Source of the DNA: Anaeramoeba flamelloides
Taxonomy: Eukaryota > Metamonada > Anaeramoebidae
Reading direction: 5' to 3'
Length of the DNA stretch: 64,000 bases
NCBI GenBank assembly: GCA_027625915.1
Contig: JANTQA010000070.1
Span: 5,585,001 to 5,649,000 of the forward strand
Part shown: positions 51,001 through 61,912 of the stretch, one piece after another
Position numbering within the stretch: position 1 is the stretch's first letter
Layout of the letters: every line of letters begins with the position of its first letter
Program-made: the position numbers and the translations under genes
Notes under the pieces: generated by a model
Databases searched by the model: none
What the model saw: only the letters and a program-made list of their open reading frames with translations
What the model was told of the DNA's origin: nothing

Positions 51001-54000
51001 CCTTCAATACTTTTTCTTTTTGGGTGTTAGAAGTTGTATTTTTGTTGATTGAAGTTTTTTTTGAATTTTCTTTGCCTTGAATTGTTCCATTAAATTCATT
51101 TTCCATTTTTTTTATATTTTTTTCAATTGGATCTGACTCATTAATTAATGGTTTTGTAAATAAATCCCAATAAATTGAAAAATTAGCAACTTTAACTAAC
51201 TTATTTAAAATTTTGGAATCAGAAGTTAAAAATTCTTTAGTGAAATTTTTATTTGCTGGATCAACATTAATACTATCGATTTTTATTCCAAACCTAAATG
51301 GTATTTCTCGGACATAGTCTTCATATAAAATTAAGATTTTATTAATTTTAACTTGTAAATTTCGATTAATTGCTTGCCCTTTTCTTTGTGTATAGCCAGA
51401 CTTTTCTTGTTTTTCATTTATTTTTAATGATGTTGAATTTTCTTCCCAATTCTTTTTTATTAATATTATAAAGAAATAATAATAATTAATTGTAAAATAA
51501 TAAATATTTTAAGTTTTTTATTTTTTGATCATCTAGTTAAGAATTATTAAGAGAAGGTGAAGGTTTTCATGATTCTATTATATTATTTATTCAATTTTCA
51601 TATAAAATGTCCTTGCATTTTTCCTAGAATTTTTTACTCGGGAATTTAAAATAGCATTAAATTGTTTTTCTTACAATTTTATTAATCTTTGGATTTATTC
51701 CAGAAGACGAAAACCAGTAATAATAACTTAACGTTTTATTGGCAGTTAATCCTGTAGCTGACTGTTGTAAAAAAAAATATTTAATAAAAAGAATACATTT
51801 TTTTTTTTACTAATTAAAAGCCGGTTTGTTGTTGATTGTTAATCTATATCTAATGCAAGATCGAAGTGAAAAGGTATTTTATTATTATTATTATTATCTG
51901 TTAGCTTTATTTATTTCAGATTTTGTTATATTTTCAAAATATATTATCTGAAAAACCTTATTTAGATGAAATTACAAAAATTTGAATTTATTGTTTTTTT
52001 TTTTTTTTTATCTGATTCAGTTATTTCAAAAATTTCAAAAGTTTCTTTCATAATTTAGTTATCAAACCATTCACCAATAAATAAAATGTGGAAAAAATTC
52101 CTTGAGATCTATCAATGTTATTAAAAAATAACGATGAAAAGAATTCATTTCAAGAAGAAAATAATAATAACAATAATTCGATCAGGAATTATATTATCAA
52201 AATACCATTTGAACAATTTGGATTTGTAAACATCAAATTTTTTCGCTCAGCTAAAATAGACAAATAGACTGGAGTATAAATGGAAAAGTTATAAATCAGA
52301 ATGTTATTATTTATTCATGTGGTTTAAAATGGGATTTACATAAAAAAATATTCCAAACTTTCCCTGATTTGGGATTAATTGAATTTGCAGGAACAAATAA
52401 TGTTTTAAATAACAAATTAAGCAAATTAAGAAATGATCTTCATTTGAGAAGAGAACAAGATGGATTAGAAAAACAAGAAGAAGAAAAATTTATTCAAAAT
52501 TTAAATTTAAAATAACCAAAAAAGGGTTTGGTAATTTTGGATTTTTGAAGTCTTTTGAAATTATTGGAAAAACTTTAAGAGGTGGAGTGTTTGAAATTAC
52601 TTAATAAACAAGCAGAATGAGAACTAGGAAAAAAAAATTAAATAAAAATACTTTTTATTTTCTGAATTATTTTTAATTTTTTTATTTAATTATTTTGAAA
52701 CTCGACAAATAACCCTCCTTATTCTACAAAGTTTTTTCAATAATTTCATACCATACAAAGTCTTTACAAAATAACAATGGAATCTCACTCTCTTCCATCG
52801 CTAGGGTTTTCCATGGTTATTTTCAATCGGTACACTACACTCCTCTAAAATAACTTGTTAATTTGTAGCGACGAGGTACATAGAGTGGTGATTGTTTTCT
52901 CGCTACGAAGTGCCGATAATGTGCATTACTGTTATTTTCCAATTAAAGGCCATCTAAAATAAAGTCACTAAGATGGGTGTATGACTCAAAACAACATATA
53001 AATGAATTTAAAAGATCAATATGAAATGATGAAAAACAAGATTTGAATTTTAATTTTTGGGAAATTTTATTTGTTTTGTTGTATTGGGAATTTTCTTTTT
53101 TTGGGCTTTTTTAAACAAGTTTTCTTTGGGATAGAGAGAAACAAACTAAAAAGTTAAAGACGTATTTTCGGTTAACCTTTAACATTCGTCCGTATTCTAT
53201 CCAATCACATCAGCAATTTAAAAAAAATAGTGTTCTTTTCATTTTCATAAACCAGTATGACTGAAAATAGCTCTACTTCGGTATTTCAGTTGTTGTGAAG
53301 ATCTATTTGAAAAATTTGACTGTCAAACTTTTTATAGAGTGAATAATCCCAGCGATCAATGTTTTCAGAAGAAAAGCGCAATATGGTTGCAAATGTGGGT
53401 CTTTGGTTTTTTCTTCTGGTACACTGGAACTTACAAACCCCACACAAATTGACAAATATTTTACACATCACAATCACGAAAAAATTTTTCCAAAAAAAAA
53501 ATAAATATTTGTTAATTTTTCACTTTTAGATAACTTCAATTATAATAAACACTATTGATTAATAAAAGATCTTTGATCAAATAATTATTTTTTAAAATAT
53601 TATTACAATTTAGTTGAAAAATCCAATTTTCAGGTTCTATTAATATTTTTTTTCAAATTTAATAGTAAAATAGGAAAAATTTTTTTCTTCAGAGCTAAGA
53701 GGTTATAATCATATATTTTAAAAGTATTTTAAATCTGATGAATATCTTTCAAATCGGAAATCAATTATTTTGATTATTAAAGAATTATTTGTTCTTTTAA
53801 ATTGGAAAAAATTTCTTTTTTTGATTTTCGGTAGGTTTTCTAGAATTTAAAAGAAGAGAGTTAAATCAATGATTTTTCTCCATTCTTTTGAATCCTGGAA
53901 AACCACAGTTAGATTTTCTTGAGTTTTCTGTTTATTTGGAAAATCGATAGATTTTTGTTAGGTTTTTTTGAGTTTTTTATTTATTTGGAAAATCAATAGA

Positions 54001-55326
54001 TTTTCGTTAGGTTTTTTTTACTTTAGAAATAAATAGAAAACCTCAAGAAACCCTAGGAACTTCACAAACAAAAACCGAAAAACCCAAGAAAACCTAGGCA
54101 CTTGACGGCACTCTGCGGACACTTTCAATATTTATCATCAGTTATTTTTTTTTCGTAATTGAGTTTTTTTAGATGATAAGAGTGTTTTCAAAACTATTAG
54201 TTATTATCTATTCAAAAAAATATCCTAAAGTTGAATTTAAGTCAAATTCATTCTCACATCCATTTAAAATTTTTTACCACCATATAGACCTTTTTTTCTC
54301 GACTAGAGACTTTTAAAAATCGTAGTACTATTAGCAACAATTATAAATACAATAGCCACAAGATTTTTAAGAACCGAAATGTTGATTATATTGTGAATAA
54401 ACTCAATTAAGAAGGATGAAATGATAAGGAATATAGTAGTTTTGTCTAACTTTTTTTTTTCAAGCTAGTGATCTGCCCAATTTTGTATTTAAAATTCCAT
54501 TAAAATATTAAAAAAGCCTTTTAATAGAAAACTTTATACACTCTAAGATTAACGATTTTAATTTTTAATAAATTCATTTCGAAAGAGATGAGATTTTAAT
54601 TTTAATTAATGAGCAGAAGAAAAAGACAGCAAACTAAAAAAAAAAAATTAGATTGTTTGATTTTGTCATCAAAAATAAAATATTTTATTGCTTCACATTC
54701 ATTTAAAATCGGCTATGAGAACCATCTGTTCGTTTTTATTCTTTTTTTGATTACACAAAGAATACTTTTCAAAAAAACTTGGCTTTTTGAAGGCATAATA
54801 GTATATTTTCAATTAATTATTGATAAATTTCAAACAAGGAACAGAAACGAGTTCTTAAGAACCAACAGTTGTTACCTAAGCATTTTTTTCAAAAAAAATT
54901 TTGATAAAAGTAAAAAAACAAAAAGAATTTTGGAAATGGAAAAAGAAGAGAGCAAGGCTAACAAAAAAAAAATGATCTTACTTCTAATTTCTTTAATTTC
55001 TTATGAAATTGCTTTTGTACCGAGTTTTTTTGATGAAAGTCTTGAATTTTTTTCGGCACAGCAACAAGGTAAATGCTATCAATTATTAACTGTGAGTGTT
55101 TCTTGTTGAGGTTTTTCCAAGGGATGTGTAATTGAAGCTGCTTGATGTAGCCTATTTTCACTCTGATCGGAAGACCTAAAAAATCTAGGCAATCCTCTTT
55201 GACTTGAAGGTTTTTAAATTCTAAAGAGCCTTTGATTAATCCTATTTTTAACTGATCCTTCGAAATGTGAATGAAGTCACCCAAATATTGATTCAGTAAA
55301 CGAGAAATGAATCTCTCTAATACCAT
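39497..55326 (-). CDS. VPS13-family bridge-like lipid-transfer protein
   Basis: Exon 1 is 55326-54982 and exon 2 is 51451-39497; 12,300 nt, 4099 residues. Both junction sides are phase 0 (KKLKKLE then NWEENSTS). VPS13 proteins form a hydrophobic groove that moves bulk lipid between organelles at contact sites. Residues 1-115 are a textbook chorein N-terminus (MVLERFISRLLNQYLGDFIH...IGLIKGSLEFKNLQVKED...LPIRVKIGYIKQLQLHIPWK). Exon 2 continues it with NLQVKINKILILYEDY and FRFGIKIDSINVD. A mid-to-late region includes PPYLIDNQTNETLTLQQKYT with YCWEEPTKP (about residue 3540-3595), like the VAB region. The end (about 3985-4099: LPRHFPKDKSLRIYNNRLSE..., then a PH-like tail) is typical. Asn, Lys/Glu and Gln/Glu runs lengthen it beyond the usual ~3100-3200. 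The start codon fits the family consensus (MVxE). Open frames on other strands inside the exon are shadows. Confidence 0.92.
45408..45712 (-). repeat. Gln/Glu/Lys hexamer repeat inside VPS13
   Basis: It is a run of CAAGAA/CAAAAA-type hexamers (minus strand) encoding alternating Gln-Glu and Gln-Lys (KQEQKQEQKQ...), at about residues 2030-2130. The pattern is so regular that long stop-free frames also exist in another minus frame (Asn/Lys) and two plus frames (Leu/Val/Phe). It is probably an expandable linker. Confidence 0.8.
48005..48085 (-). repeat. Poly-Asn trinucleotide run inside VPS13
   Basis: An uninterrupted (ATT)n run on the plus strand encodes about 25 Asn residues at roughly residue 1240. 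Shorter Asn and Asp runs occur at 41400-41445 and 43590-43680. Confidence 0.85.
52110..52605 (+). pseudogene. Unidentified broken gene inside the VPS13 intron
   Basis: Plus-strand segments in different frames show protein-like composition: NYIIKIPFEQFGFVNIKFFR; SINGKVINQNVIIYSCGLKW and DLHKKIFQTFPDLGLIEFAG; LRNDLHLRREQDGLEKQEEE; and KKGFGNFGFLKSFEIIGKTL. The coding looks interrupted about twice. I recognise no family, so whether it came from a host gene or a mobile element is open. A spliced gene is possible, but I found no clear GT-AG pair that would serve. Confidence 0.4.
53830..54125. repeat. Hairpin-array repeat, copy E
   Basis: It contains GGTTTTCTAGAATTTAAAAG ... CATTCTTTTGAATCCTGGAA, two TTGAGTTTTCTGTTTATTT / TTTTATTTATTTGGAAAATC modules, AAAATCAATAGATTTTCGTT, and GAAATAAATAGAAAACCTCA. 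It ends AACCTAGGCACTTGACGGCA, the same end as copy B. Confidence 0.7.
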
Positions 55327-55765
55327 TTTTCAAAGTGAAAATTGATAGAGCAGAGAAACCTACACCAATAAAAGAAACGTTGTTTCTTGTTTTCAAATTT
55401 TTGTGTTTTTGTTTCACTTTTTTGCAAAAAAGACAACTTCGAGAGTTGTAAATTCGCGAAAAAAAAATACTAAAGGCAAGTAAATGAAAAAAATAAATCA
55501 CCAAACCCATTTGTAAGTTTGTTAATTCCTATGTAAGAGGATCTCATCTCCTTTTGATTTGCTTTACTTGTGCAATTATTTTGTTGATTTTTTTGATTGA
55601 ATGGATTTTGTTTTTACTCTTAAAAATAAGCTGTTGGCAGAAACAAAATCCTAAAAATCATGATTTTATACCGCCTGCTAGGGTGTTTTTCCAATTAACA
55701 GATTGATAATCAACAATGATAATAAAATTATCTGTTTCAAAAATCAAATAATCTGAATTAATTTC
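55327..55765. other. Upstream region of the VPS13 gene
   Basis: No separate gene is supported; the small minus-strand frame overlapping the VPS13 start is a shadow. The VPS13 promoter should lie here. No motif stands out. Confidence 0.4.
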
Positions 55766-56225
55766 ACTGTTGAGAGAAAAATGTTGGACACAGAAAAATG
55801 GTTGGACACCATTTTTAATTGGGAACATTAGTAAAATTGAAAATCAAATCCTATTTATAACTAGGTGACTTTTATATAAATCCAGGTTTAAAGGTGTTAC
55901 AAGTTCGTTAATCTGTGGTTTGTGTAGAATACTGATTTGAATGGTTGATAACTAAAGTAGATCATGCTATTTTAACAAAAAACCAAGTTCTAGTAAAGTT
56001 TACTATTAATTCTGAAAATGGTAATTTTTAAACTTGATTTAGATTATAATAGATAAGGTTTTGAAAAAGTAGAATTACATTGATCGTTATTCTAATAAGT
56101 AGGTTATTGTTATTTTCTTTAGTTATTTCACAAACGACCGAATTTAAAAATCATTTTCAGTAATGTTCCCAATTAAAAATGCTGTCCAACCATTTTTCTC
56201 TGTCCAACATTTTTCTCTCAACAGT
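55766..56225. mobile_element. Non-autonomous DNA transposon with about 75 bp inverted ends
   Basis: The left end reads ACTGTTGAGAGAAAAATGTT, then GGACACAGAAAAATGGTTGG, then TTTTTAATTGGGAACATTA. The right end is its inverted copy with few mismatches (GGGAACATTACTGAAAAT inverted at about 56150). A GTTGGACA direct repeat sits within each end. TCA flanks both sides (55764-55766, 56225-56227), a possible 3 bp target duplication. The interior has no coding frame. Superfamily not assigned. Confidence 0.7.
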
Positions 56226-57567
56226 CAGTGAAAAAAGAATGAAACTGTGTGGATGAGAATTATATTTTCCCAATCTTTACATAATTGATGATCATTTGAT
56301 CCTTGAAGTTAATGATTATTTGATTTTATTTTAATGTAAAATAAGGGAGAATAAACTCTTTTTTTTTTATTCTATCTAGTCGGGGTTTTATTTTACTTCA
56401 ACAAATTGTTCAGCAAAAAGTTTTTAAGTAATTTATAATTGTTCATTTTGGTTTTTCATGGGTATGAAACAATAAAAGTGAGAATTTTGAGTTTGAGAAA
56501 ACTAGATTTTTCGTTAATCAAATGAGCTATACTGTAGTCAAAATAAAGTGTGTAAAAAAATTTAATGCATGTTTCAAAATAAAAAGAGTGTTTTTTTGTT
56601 ATAGAAGACCTATACAATAACCAATCAAAAAAATTGATAATAAACCCTAAAAAATATGGTATTGGTATCTTAAAGTTCGATTATTTAAAAAGAAATTCTA
56701 AAAATAAAGGATCAAATTGCAAAATTTATCTCAAAAAATAGAGTAAATTTTTGAGAATTTTTAAAACAAAAAAATACAAAAAAATAAACAAAAAGATAAT
56801 TATGTAAAATTTTCAACTCTTTGAATGAATAATTTAAATTCTACGACAAATATCAAGGATTTACTTACAAAATTGATTTCAACTTATGTATACTATTTGG
56901 TAGTAGATTGGATGTGGTTGTTAAACAAGAAGAAAAAAAAAAACAAAGATAATATTTTGAAGCACTTATTATTTTCTTTGTGAACGCTTTATTTTGATGA
57001 CAGTAGTAATAAAATTTATTGACAAATAATAAACTTTCCAGAACTTCAAATTCTTAAGGATATTGTATTTATTGTTGCTACCAGTGTCAAACTTTTTAAA
57101 AAGTCTATGCACATGGAAAAAGGTCTATTTTGGGCAGTAGAAAAATCAATATGGAAATGGATTTTTGATTGATTTTAGTTTAAGATATTTGTTTTAATAG
57201 ATAATAACTAATATTTTTAAAAACACTCTTTCGCTAATAAAACCAAAATAGAAGGGGTATTAATTCTACATATTCTCTGACCTAGGTTTTACACAATCCC
57301 AAAGAATTCATTAAAAGTCGACATAATTTAAGAAAAACTTCAACCTAAAGAAAATAGTAAAATAAAAAATAATATTAAATAAAGCCAATAGAAAAAATCA
57401 AAAGGAAAATATTATTCTATCTTGAGATTGACGAAATAAAAGAAAGATTATTAAAAACAAACTTATTTATAATCCTTTTTTTAGAAATGAATTATCTTTT
57501 TTTTGAAGAAATATTTATTTTTAAAAATTATTGAAAAGTTCAGCATTCAAAACTTTTTTAAATATTA
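56226..57567. other. Spacer, no gene seen
   Basis: A/T-rich with no supported frame or repeat. Confidence 0.5.
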
Positions 57568-57757
57568 CAGTTAATTTCACTTTTAAGTCAAAAACTTCTA
57601 TCGAATAATTAAGCACAAAAAAAAACAAATTTTCTGTCATAATTTGTATTATATTAAAATACTTTGTTCAAAAAAGATACAAATGTTGTGACTTAATTTG
57701 AGATTTCTTATGGCTTAAATTTTATTGAATTGTAGCCTCTTAAAGTGGAATTGACTG
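57568..57757. mobile_element. Tc1/mariner-type MITE, copy 2
   Basis: After TA the left end reads CAGTTAATTTCACTTTTAAG. The right end, inverted, reads CAGTCAATTCCACTTTAAGA and shares AATCTCAAATTAAG inward with the copy at 26796-26990. TA stands at both edges. 190 bp, no coding capacity, more diverged than copy 1. Confidence 0.7.
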
Positions 57758-58970
57758 TATCATTTTTGATGAGTTTAAAAGCCGATATATTTTCTAATTT
57801 TTTATTTGAAAAAAAAAATATTTTTTTTTCAAAAAGAAAGAAATCTTGATATCTTTATACAGTGAATGTTGCAAAAATACACTTTAAAAATGAAACTAAA
57901 AAGTTTTGAAATAACCCAGAATAAAAAATTTATTTTATTTCAAAAAAAAAATTCAATAATTTTTAAACTTGAAATATAAATAAATTTTTTGATTCAAAGA
58001 ACAGTTCAAATCATTTTTTTCTGTATGTTGGACTAAAAAATAGGAGAAAAAAATCAAAAAATTGAATTAAAAATTCTCCCGAAATACTTTTTTCAAATCT
58101 GGAAAAGTCAACTTTTAGCGAGAAGAAATGATTTTTTATTTGAATTAATAATTTTATTCCTTGTATTTGTTGGATAATCTGAGAATTATTGAGAAACGGG
58201 AATTAATCTTAATCACACTTTTAACCATTTGTTTATTATTAAACTATTGAAAGAATTAAGAATGGGATTATTAATTAATTATTTAAAAATAACCAAATGA
58301 AAAATAAATTTTAATAAATAGTTTTAAATACCTAAGTAAATTAAAAAAATAATCGATGTTTATAGTCTCATTATTTGAAAAGAGCTATTACCTAATGATT
58401 TAAAGTTCAATAAATTTAATAAATATTTATGAATAAAATAAAATTGGACAATTTTTTTCTTCACCTTAAACTCTGCACAATTAATTTTCTTTTTCTTGTA
58501 TTTCATACTAAGATAGCAGATTCAATAATATTAGCTTCTTAAAAACTACTAAAAATTGCTAAAAGAGATATTTCCCCAAACTAAAAGAATTTACAAAGTA
58601 ATTTTTTTCTTTAATGATCGAAATATCTAAACAAAAAGATTTAGATCTTTTTACTGAAAAGTCAATTGGTAAAAAATGAAATTATTTGAAAAATGATATC
58701 CGATTAATCTAAAGTTGGTAAATGAGGCTTCTTATATATTTTAATTATATCCCTGTGGAAATAATTACTCTATCGCATTTTAGAATAAAAGTAAATAAGT
58801 GTTACTTTTATAACTCGGAAAATTTTAAGAAAAAAAAATCTCGGAATTTTGTGTTTTTCAAATACACTCAAATAATGAAAATTATTATATATAAGAATTT
58901 TGAAAAGGTTTTACAACTTTATTTGATTTTAATGGAAATTGAAAAAAAAATGAAAATTTTCAGTTTTATT
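57758..58970. other. Spacer, no gene seen
   Basis: A/T-rich. The small plus-strand frame starting at 58722 runs into the transposon at 58971 and is not credible as a gene. Confidence 0.45.
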
Positions 58971-60244
58971 AGAGGTTTTGATGATAACATATATTATCAT
59001 GATATTAACAAATATAATCGCGATAGTATTAAAAAAATCGCAATCAATCAAACTTGACACCAAAAATCATAAAATCGCTATAAAATTACATTATTGTGAT
59101 ATTCAGATTATCGCTAAAAAATGATAAATTATTTTTTTGGAATCACCTAAAAAAAATCACTTGACTTTTACCAAGCTTAAAACTTTCACAATACCTTTCC
59201 CTTTATAAATGTTTGGAAGTGTTTGTAAGGGTTGTGAACTGTCTTCAATTTTTGAAAGTTTTGAAATACAGAAAATTTATATAAACTGAAAGAGTTTGTT
59301 TGTTGTGGAAATAATTTTTTTCTTTTTTCAATTTTTTGTTTTTGAAACTAAATATAAAATCTCAAACAAATTTTATGATCATACTAATAATTATCTATTC
59401 CAATTATACATTTGAAAATAAAATAGATTTCTTTTCAAAAAATGGATTTGTTACCTTCACAATTTTAAATAACCCAAAAGAATAAAGAGTAATTTTCCTT
59501 CTTATTGGTGATCGATCAAACAACAACCTAGAAAACTCAAGTTGTGTTTTCTTTCTAATAAAAAGATATGAGAAGAAGGATAAGAATAAGAAGAAAATAA
59601 TTTTGCAGTAAATCTAAATAATTTGTGATTATCTGGCTAGGTTTTAAGGAAAGCATTTGAAAAGTTATCCAACTCCTTTTAGCTTTTGTAGAATATTGAA
59701 AATTTTTTCACCCAAGAACAAATTCTTTAAAGAACAAGGCAAAGTGTTGGATGTTTTAGAAGCTCTTTTATTCAAGGAAATTTACAACGCTGCTACCAAC
59801 TGAGAAATTAGTTATTTATCTTTAGTTCTTATTGTTGTTGATCTAAAAATATCTATAGATTTGTCAATCAAACCAAATGAAACTATTTTAAAATTCTGAT
59901 CTGATCCTTGATTTAGCAAAGTATCTTTTTTGTTGTTTTTTCAAAGAATAACTTTTTTTTACAAATATCTATTTACGAAACAAAAAAATTTTAGTTCAAA
60001 AAATTTTGCTCAATTAACCAAAAAAAAAACATCAACTATTATAATCGTTATTACTTTTTCATCACGATATTTTAACTTTTATCACAATTTTTTAATAATT
60101 ATCGCGATTTTTTCTAATTTGTGATTTGTTATATTATCGTGATAATATTGAATATCGTGATTTACTAAAATATTGCAATTTGATATAAATTCACCATTTT
60201 TATAACTTTATTGTGAATTAAGTATGATATCATCAAAAACCTCT
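58971..60244. mobile_element. DNA transposon relic with terminal inverted repeats and clustered subterminal TATCGTGATA-type motifs
   Basis: The ends read AGAGGTTTTGATGATAACAT and, inverted, AGAGGTTTTTGATGATATCA. ATT flanks both sides, a possible 3 bp target duplication. Within about 200 bp of each end there are many short palindrome-like motifs: TATCATGATA, ATCGCGATAG, TTATCGCGAT, TATCGTGATA, ATATCGTGAT and TTGTGATATT. Such clusters are typical of transposase binding sites. The central ~850 bp has no coding frame, so it is non-autonomous or decayed. Superfamily unassigned. Confidence 0.65.
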
Positions 60245-61213
60245 ATTTTTACATTTATAATGGTAAATTTTTGAAATTTTTATTTAACTTAAAAGAAAAT
60301 TTAAAATTTTCCACACAGTTAAAACGTTCCAAACAATTACAATAATACAATTTCATTGAAATTGGAAATAAATTTTGATTTTTATAAAATAAGAAAATCG
60401 TTTTTTCATCTTTTAGTTTGTTTTTTCATTTCATTTCTTTGAATTAGATAACTTGTTTCAGTTAGATCAAAATTTTTTGAACGATTGATATTATGTTAAA
60501 GTTGAGTTGTTCAAAATAGAAGAACTCAAATAAAATTAGTTGGTAGTATCTAACAATTTGATCGATCAATAATTCCTAATAGAATTTAAACAAATTTAAC
60601 TAATCAATTTTTTTGTTTTGCTCTCTCCAAAATTTTTAACACACCCATGATTTATTTGTCTTGATAATTATTTATTTATTGTTTTGTGAGTATTGTAATT
60701 TATAAACAAGTGTTAACATTTCAATCAGTGAATGAATCTAATTTGGTAACTCTTCTTGAATTCATTAAATATGATTTTTTTTTCACAAATCGAATTTTGG
60801 TGTGTTAAAAAATTTGAATTGGTTTTTAGATGAGAGATTATTTTAATCTATTTTTTTAATTGTCTAAAAAGGAATTGTATTTTTCAATTTTAAAGTAAAA
60901 TCAAATATTTCCCTCAAAATCTTTCTCGAAATTAAATTTAAATAATATTTTTTTTCTGTTTTTGGAATATTTTTTATCATTTTATTTTTTTTTTTCATGT
61001 TTGGATTTATATATATATATATATATATATATTCCCTGTTTTCTTCTGCAAATTTTTTTAACGTTACTTGTTTTTTTATACTTGTAATTCAATTTAAAAT
61101 TCATTCATTATAACTTATTTCAATTAAAAAATACCCTTGAAATGGGTGTTTTTTTCAAAAGTCAGTAATTTTGAAAAAAGGAGATATTCAAATCTTAATT
61201 AATTTAATAACTA
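60245..61213. other. Spacer, no gene seen
   Basis: A/T-rich, with a (TA)n microsatellite at about 61010-61032. Confidence 0.5.
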
Positions 61214-61912
61214 AACTCTTTTTCAAATAAAAAGGCACAAAAAATTTTAAGAATTATTCATAAATGAATCAAATTAATTTTAGTATCATTCTAAAATCTA
61301 AGAAACGCTTTAAAACATAAAAAAACACTCAACTGAATCTTCAAAACTCATTAAAACTAAACAATAAAAATTAAAATTATATATTTTAAAAATTGGTGTG
61401 CCCTTTTATTTGAAATGAGAAATCTCGTTTTGTAAATTGTAATGAAAAAAATTATAAACCCAATAAAAACATTTGAACAAGGCGAATTGGGAAAAAGTTC
61501 TCTACATTTTATTGATAACTCTTTACACATCAAACTTTTGTTCTTTAAAGTCTCATATTTCATATAAGGCCACAATTCATCTGGTATTTTGTTGGAATTT
61601 TTTTTCTTTATTTCTCTTTTCTTTGTTCCATGCATCAATCCAATAATGTTCTTTCTTAATTCCTATATCTAGCTCATTCGAAATCAAACTTAAACTGTTT
61701 CGATTTATACACAGGTAGATTATTTCCAAATTGGTTTCTTCTTATCTTGCTTTTTCCTTTTCCAACTGTTCAATATCCAAAAATAAAAAAAGCAAAAAAT
61801 GAAAAAATGAATAATTCAAATGAAAATCACCAATAAGTAATTATCTTATTAACAATCAAATTCGATGGTATTGACGATTTGAGAGGTGTGCCCTTTTGTT
61901 TGAAAAATAGTT
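61214..61912 (-). mobile_element. Tc1/mariner relic with transposase C-terminal trace
   Basis: TA stands at both edges (61212-61213, 61913-61914). The ends read AACTCTTTTTCAAATAAAAA and, inverted, AACTATTTTTCAAACAAAAG. Inside, on the minus strand (61638-61357), a frame reads PDELWPYMKYETLKNKSLMC ... SNKRAHQFLKY. This fits the NPIENLWxxLK ... KAKGGHTKY ending of Tc1/mariner transposases (DDE integrases) in degraded form. The N-terminal DNA-binding half and most of the catalytic core are absent, so the element is dead. Its end is similar to the repeats at 19200-19294, 22449 and 23343. Confidence 0.7.

Larger units (their letters stand above)
51452..54981 (-). other. Giant intron of VPS13 (3530 bp)
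   Basis: On the minus strand the donor is GTAAGA at 54981 and the acceptor ends AAAAAAG at 51452. It rejoins the chorein domain in phase 0. It holds an unidentified broken gene (52110-52605, plus strand), a GC-richer patch (52740-52990) and hairpin-array copy E. The plus-strand frame 54609-55109 overlaps exon 1 antisense and looks spurious. Confidence 0.8.

Noticed and set aside
54609-55109. 166-codon plus-strand frame.
   Set aside because: Its last third is antisense to the clear VPS13 chorein exon and the rest is A/T-driven Lys/Phe/Ile sequence.
58722-59057. 111-codon plus-strand frame.
   Set aside because: Its second half lies in the inverted end of a transposon and the first half has no domain.
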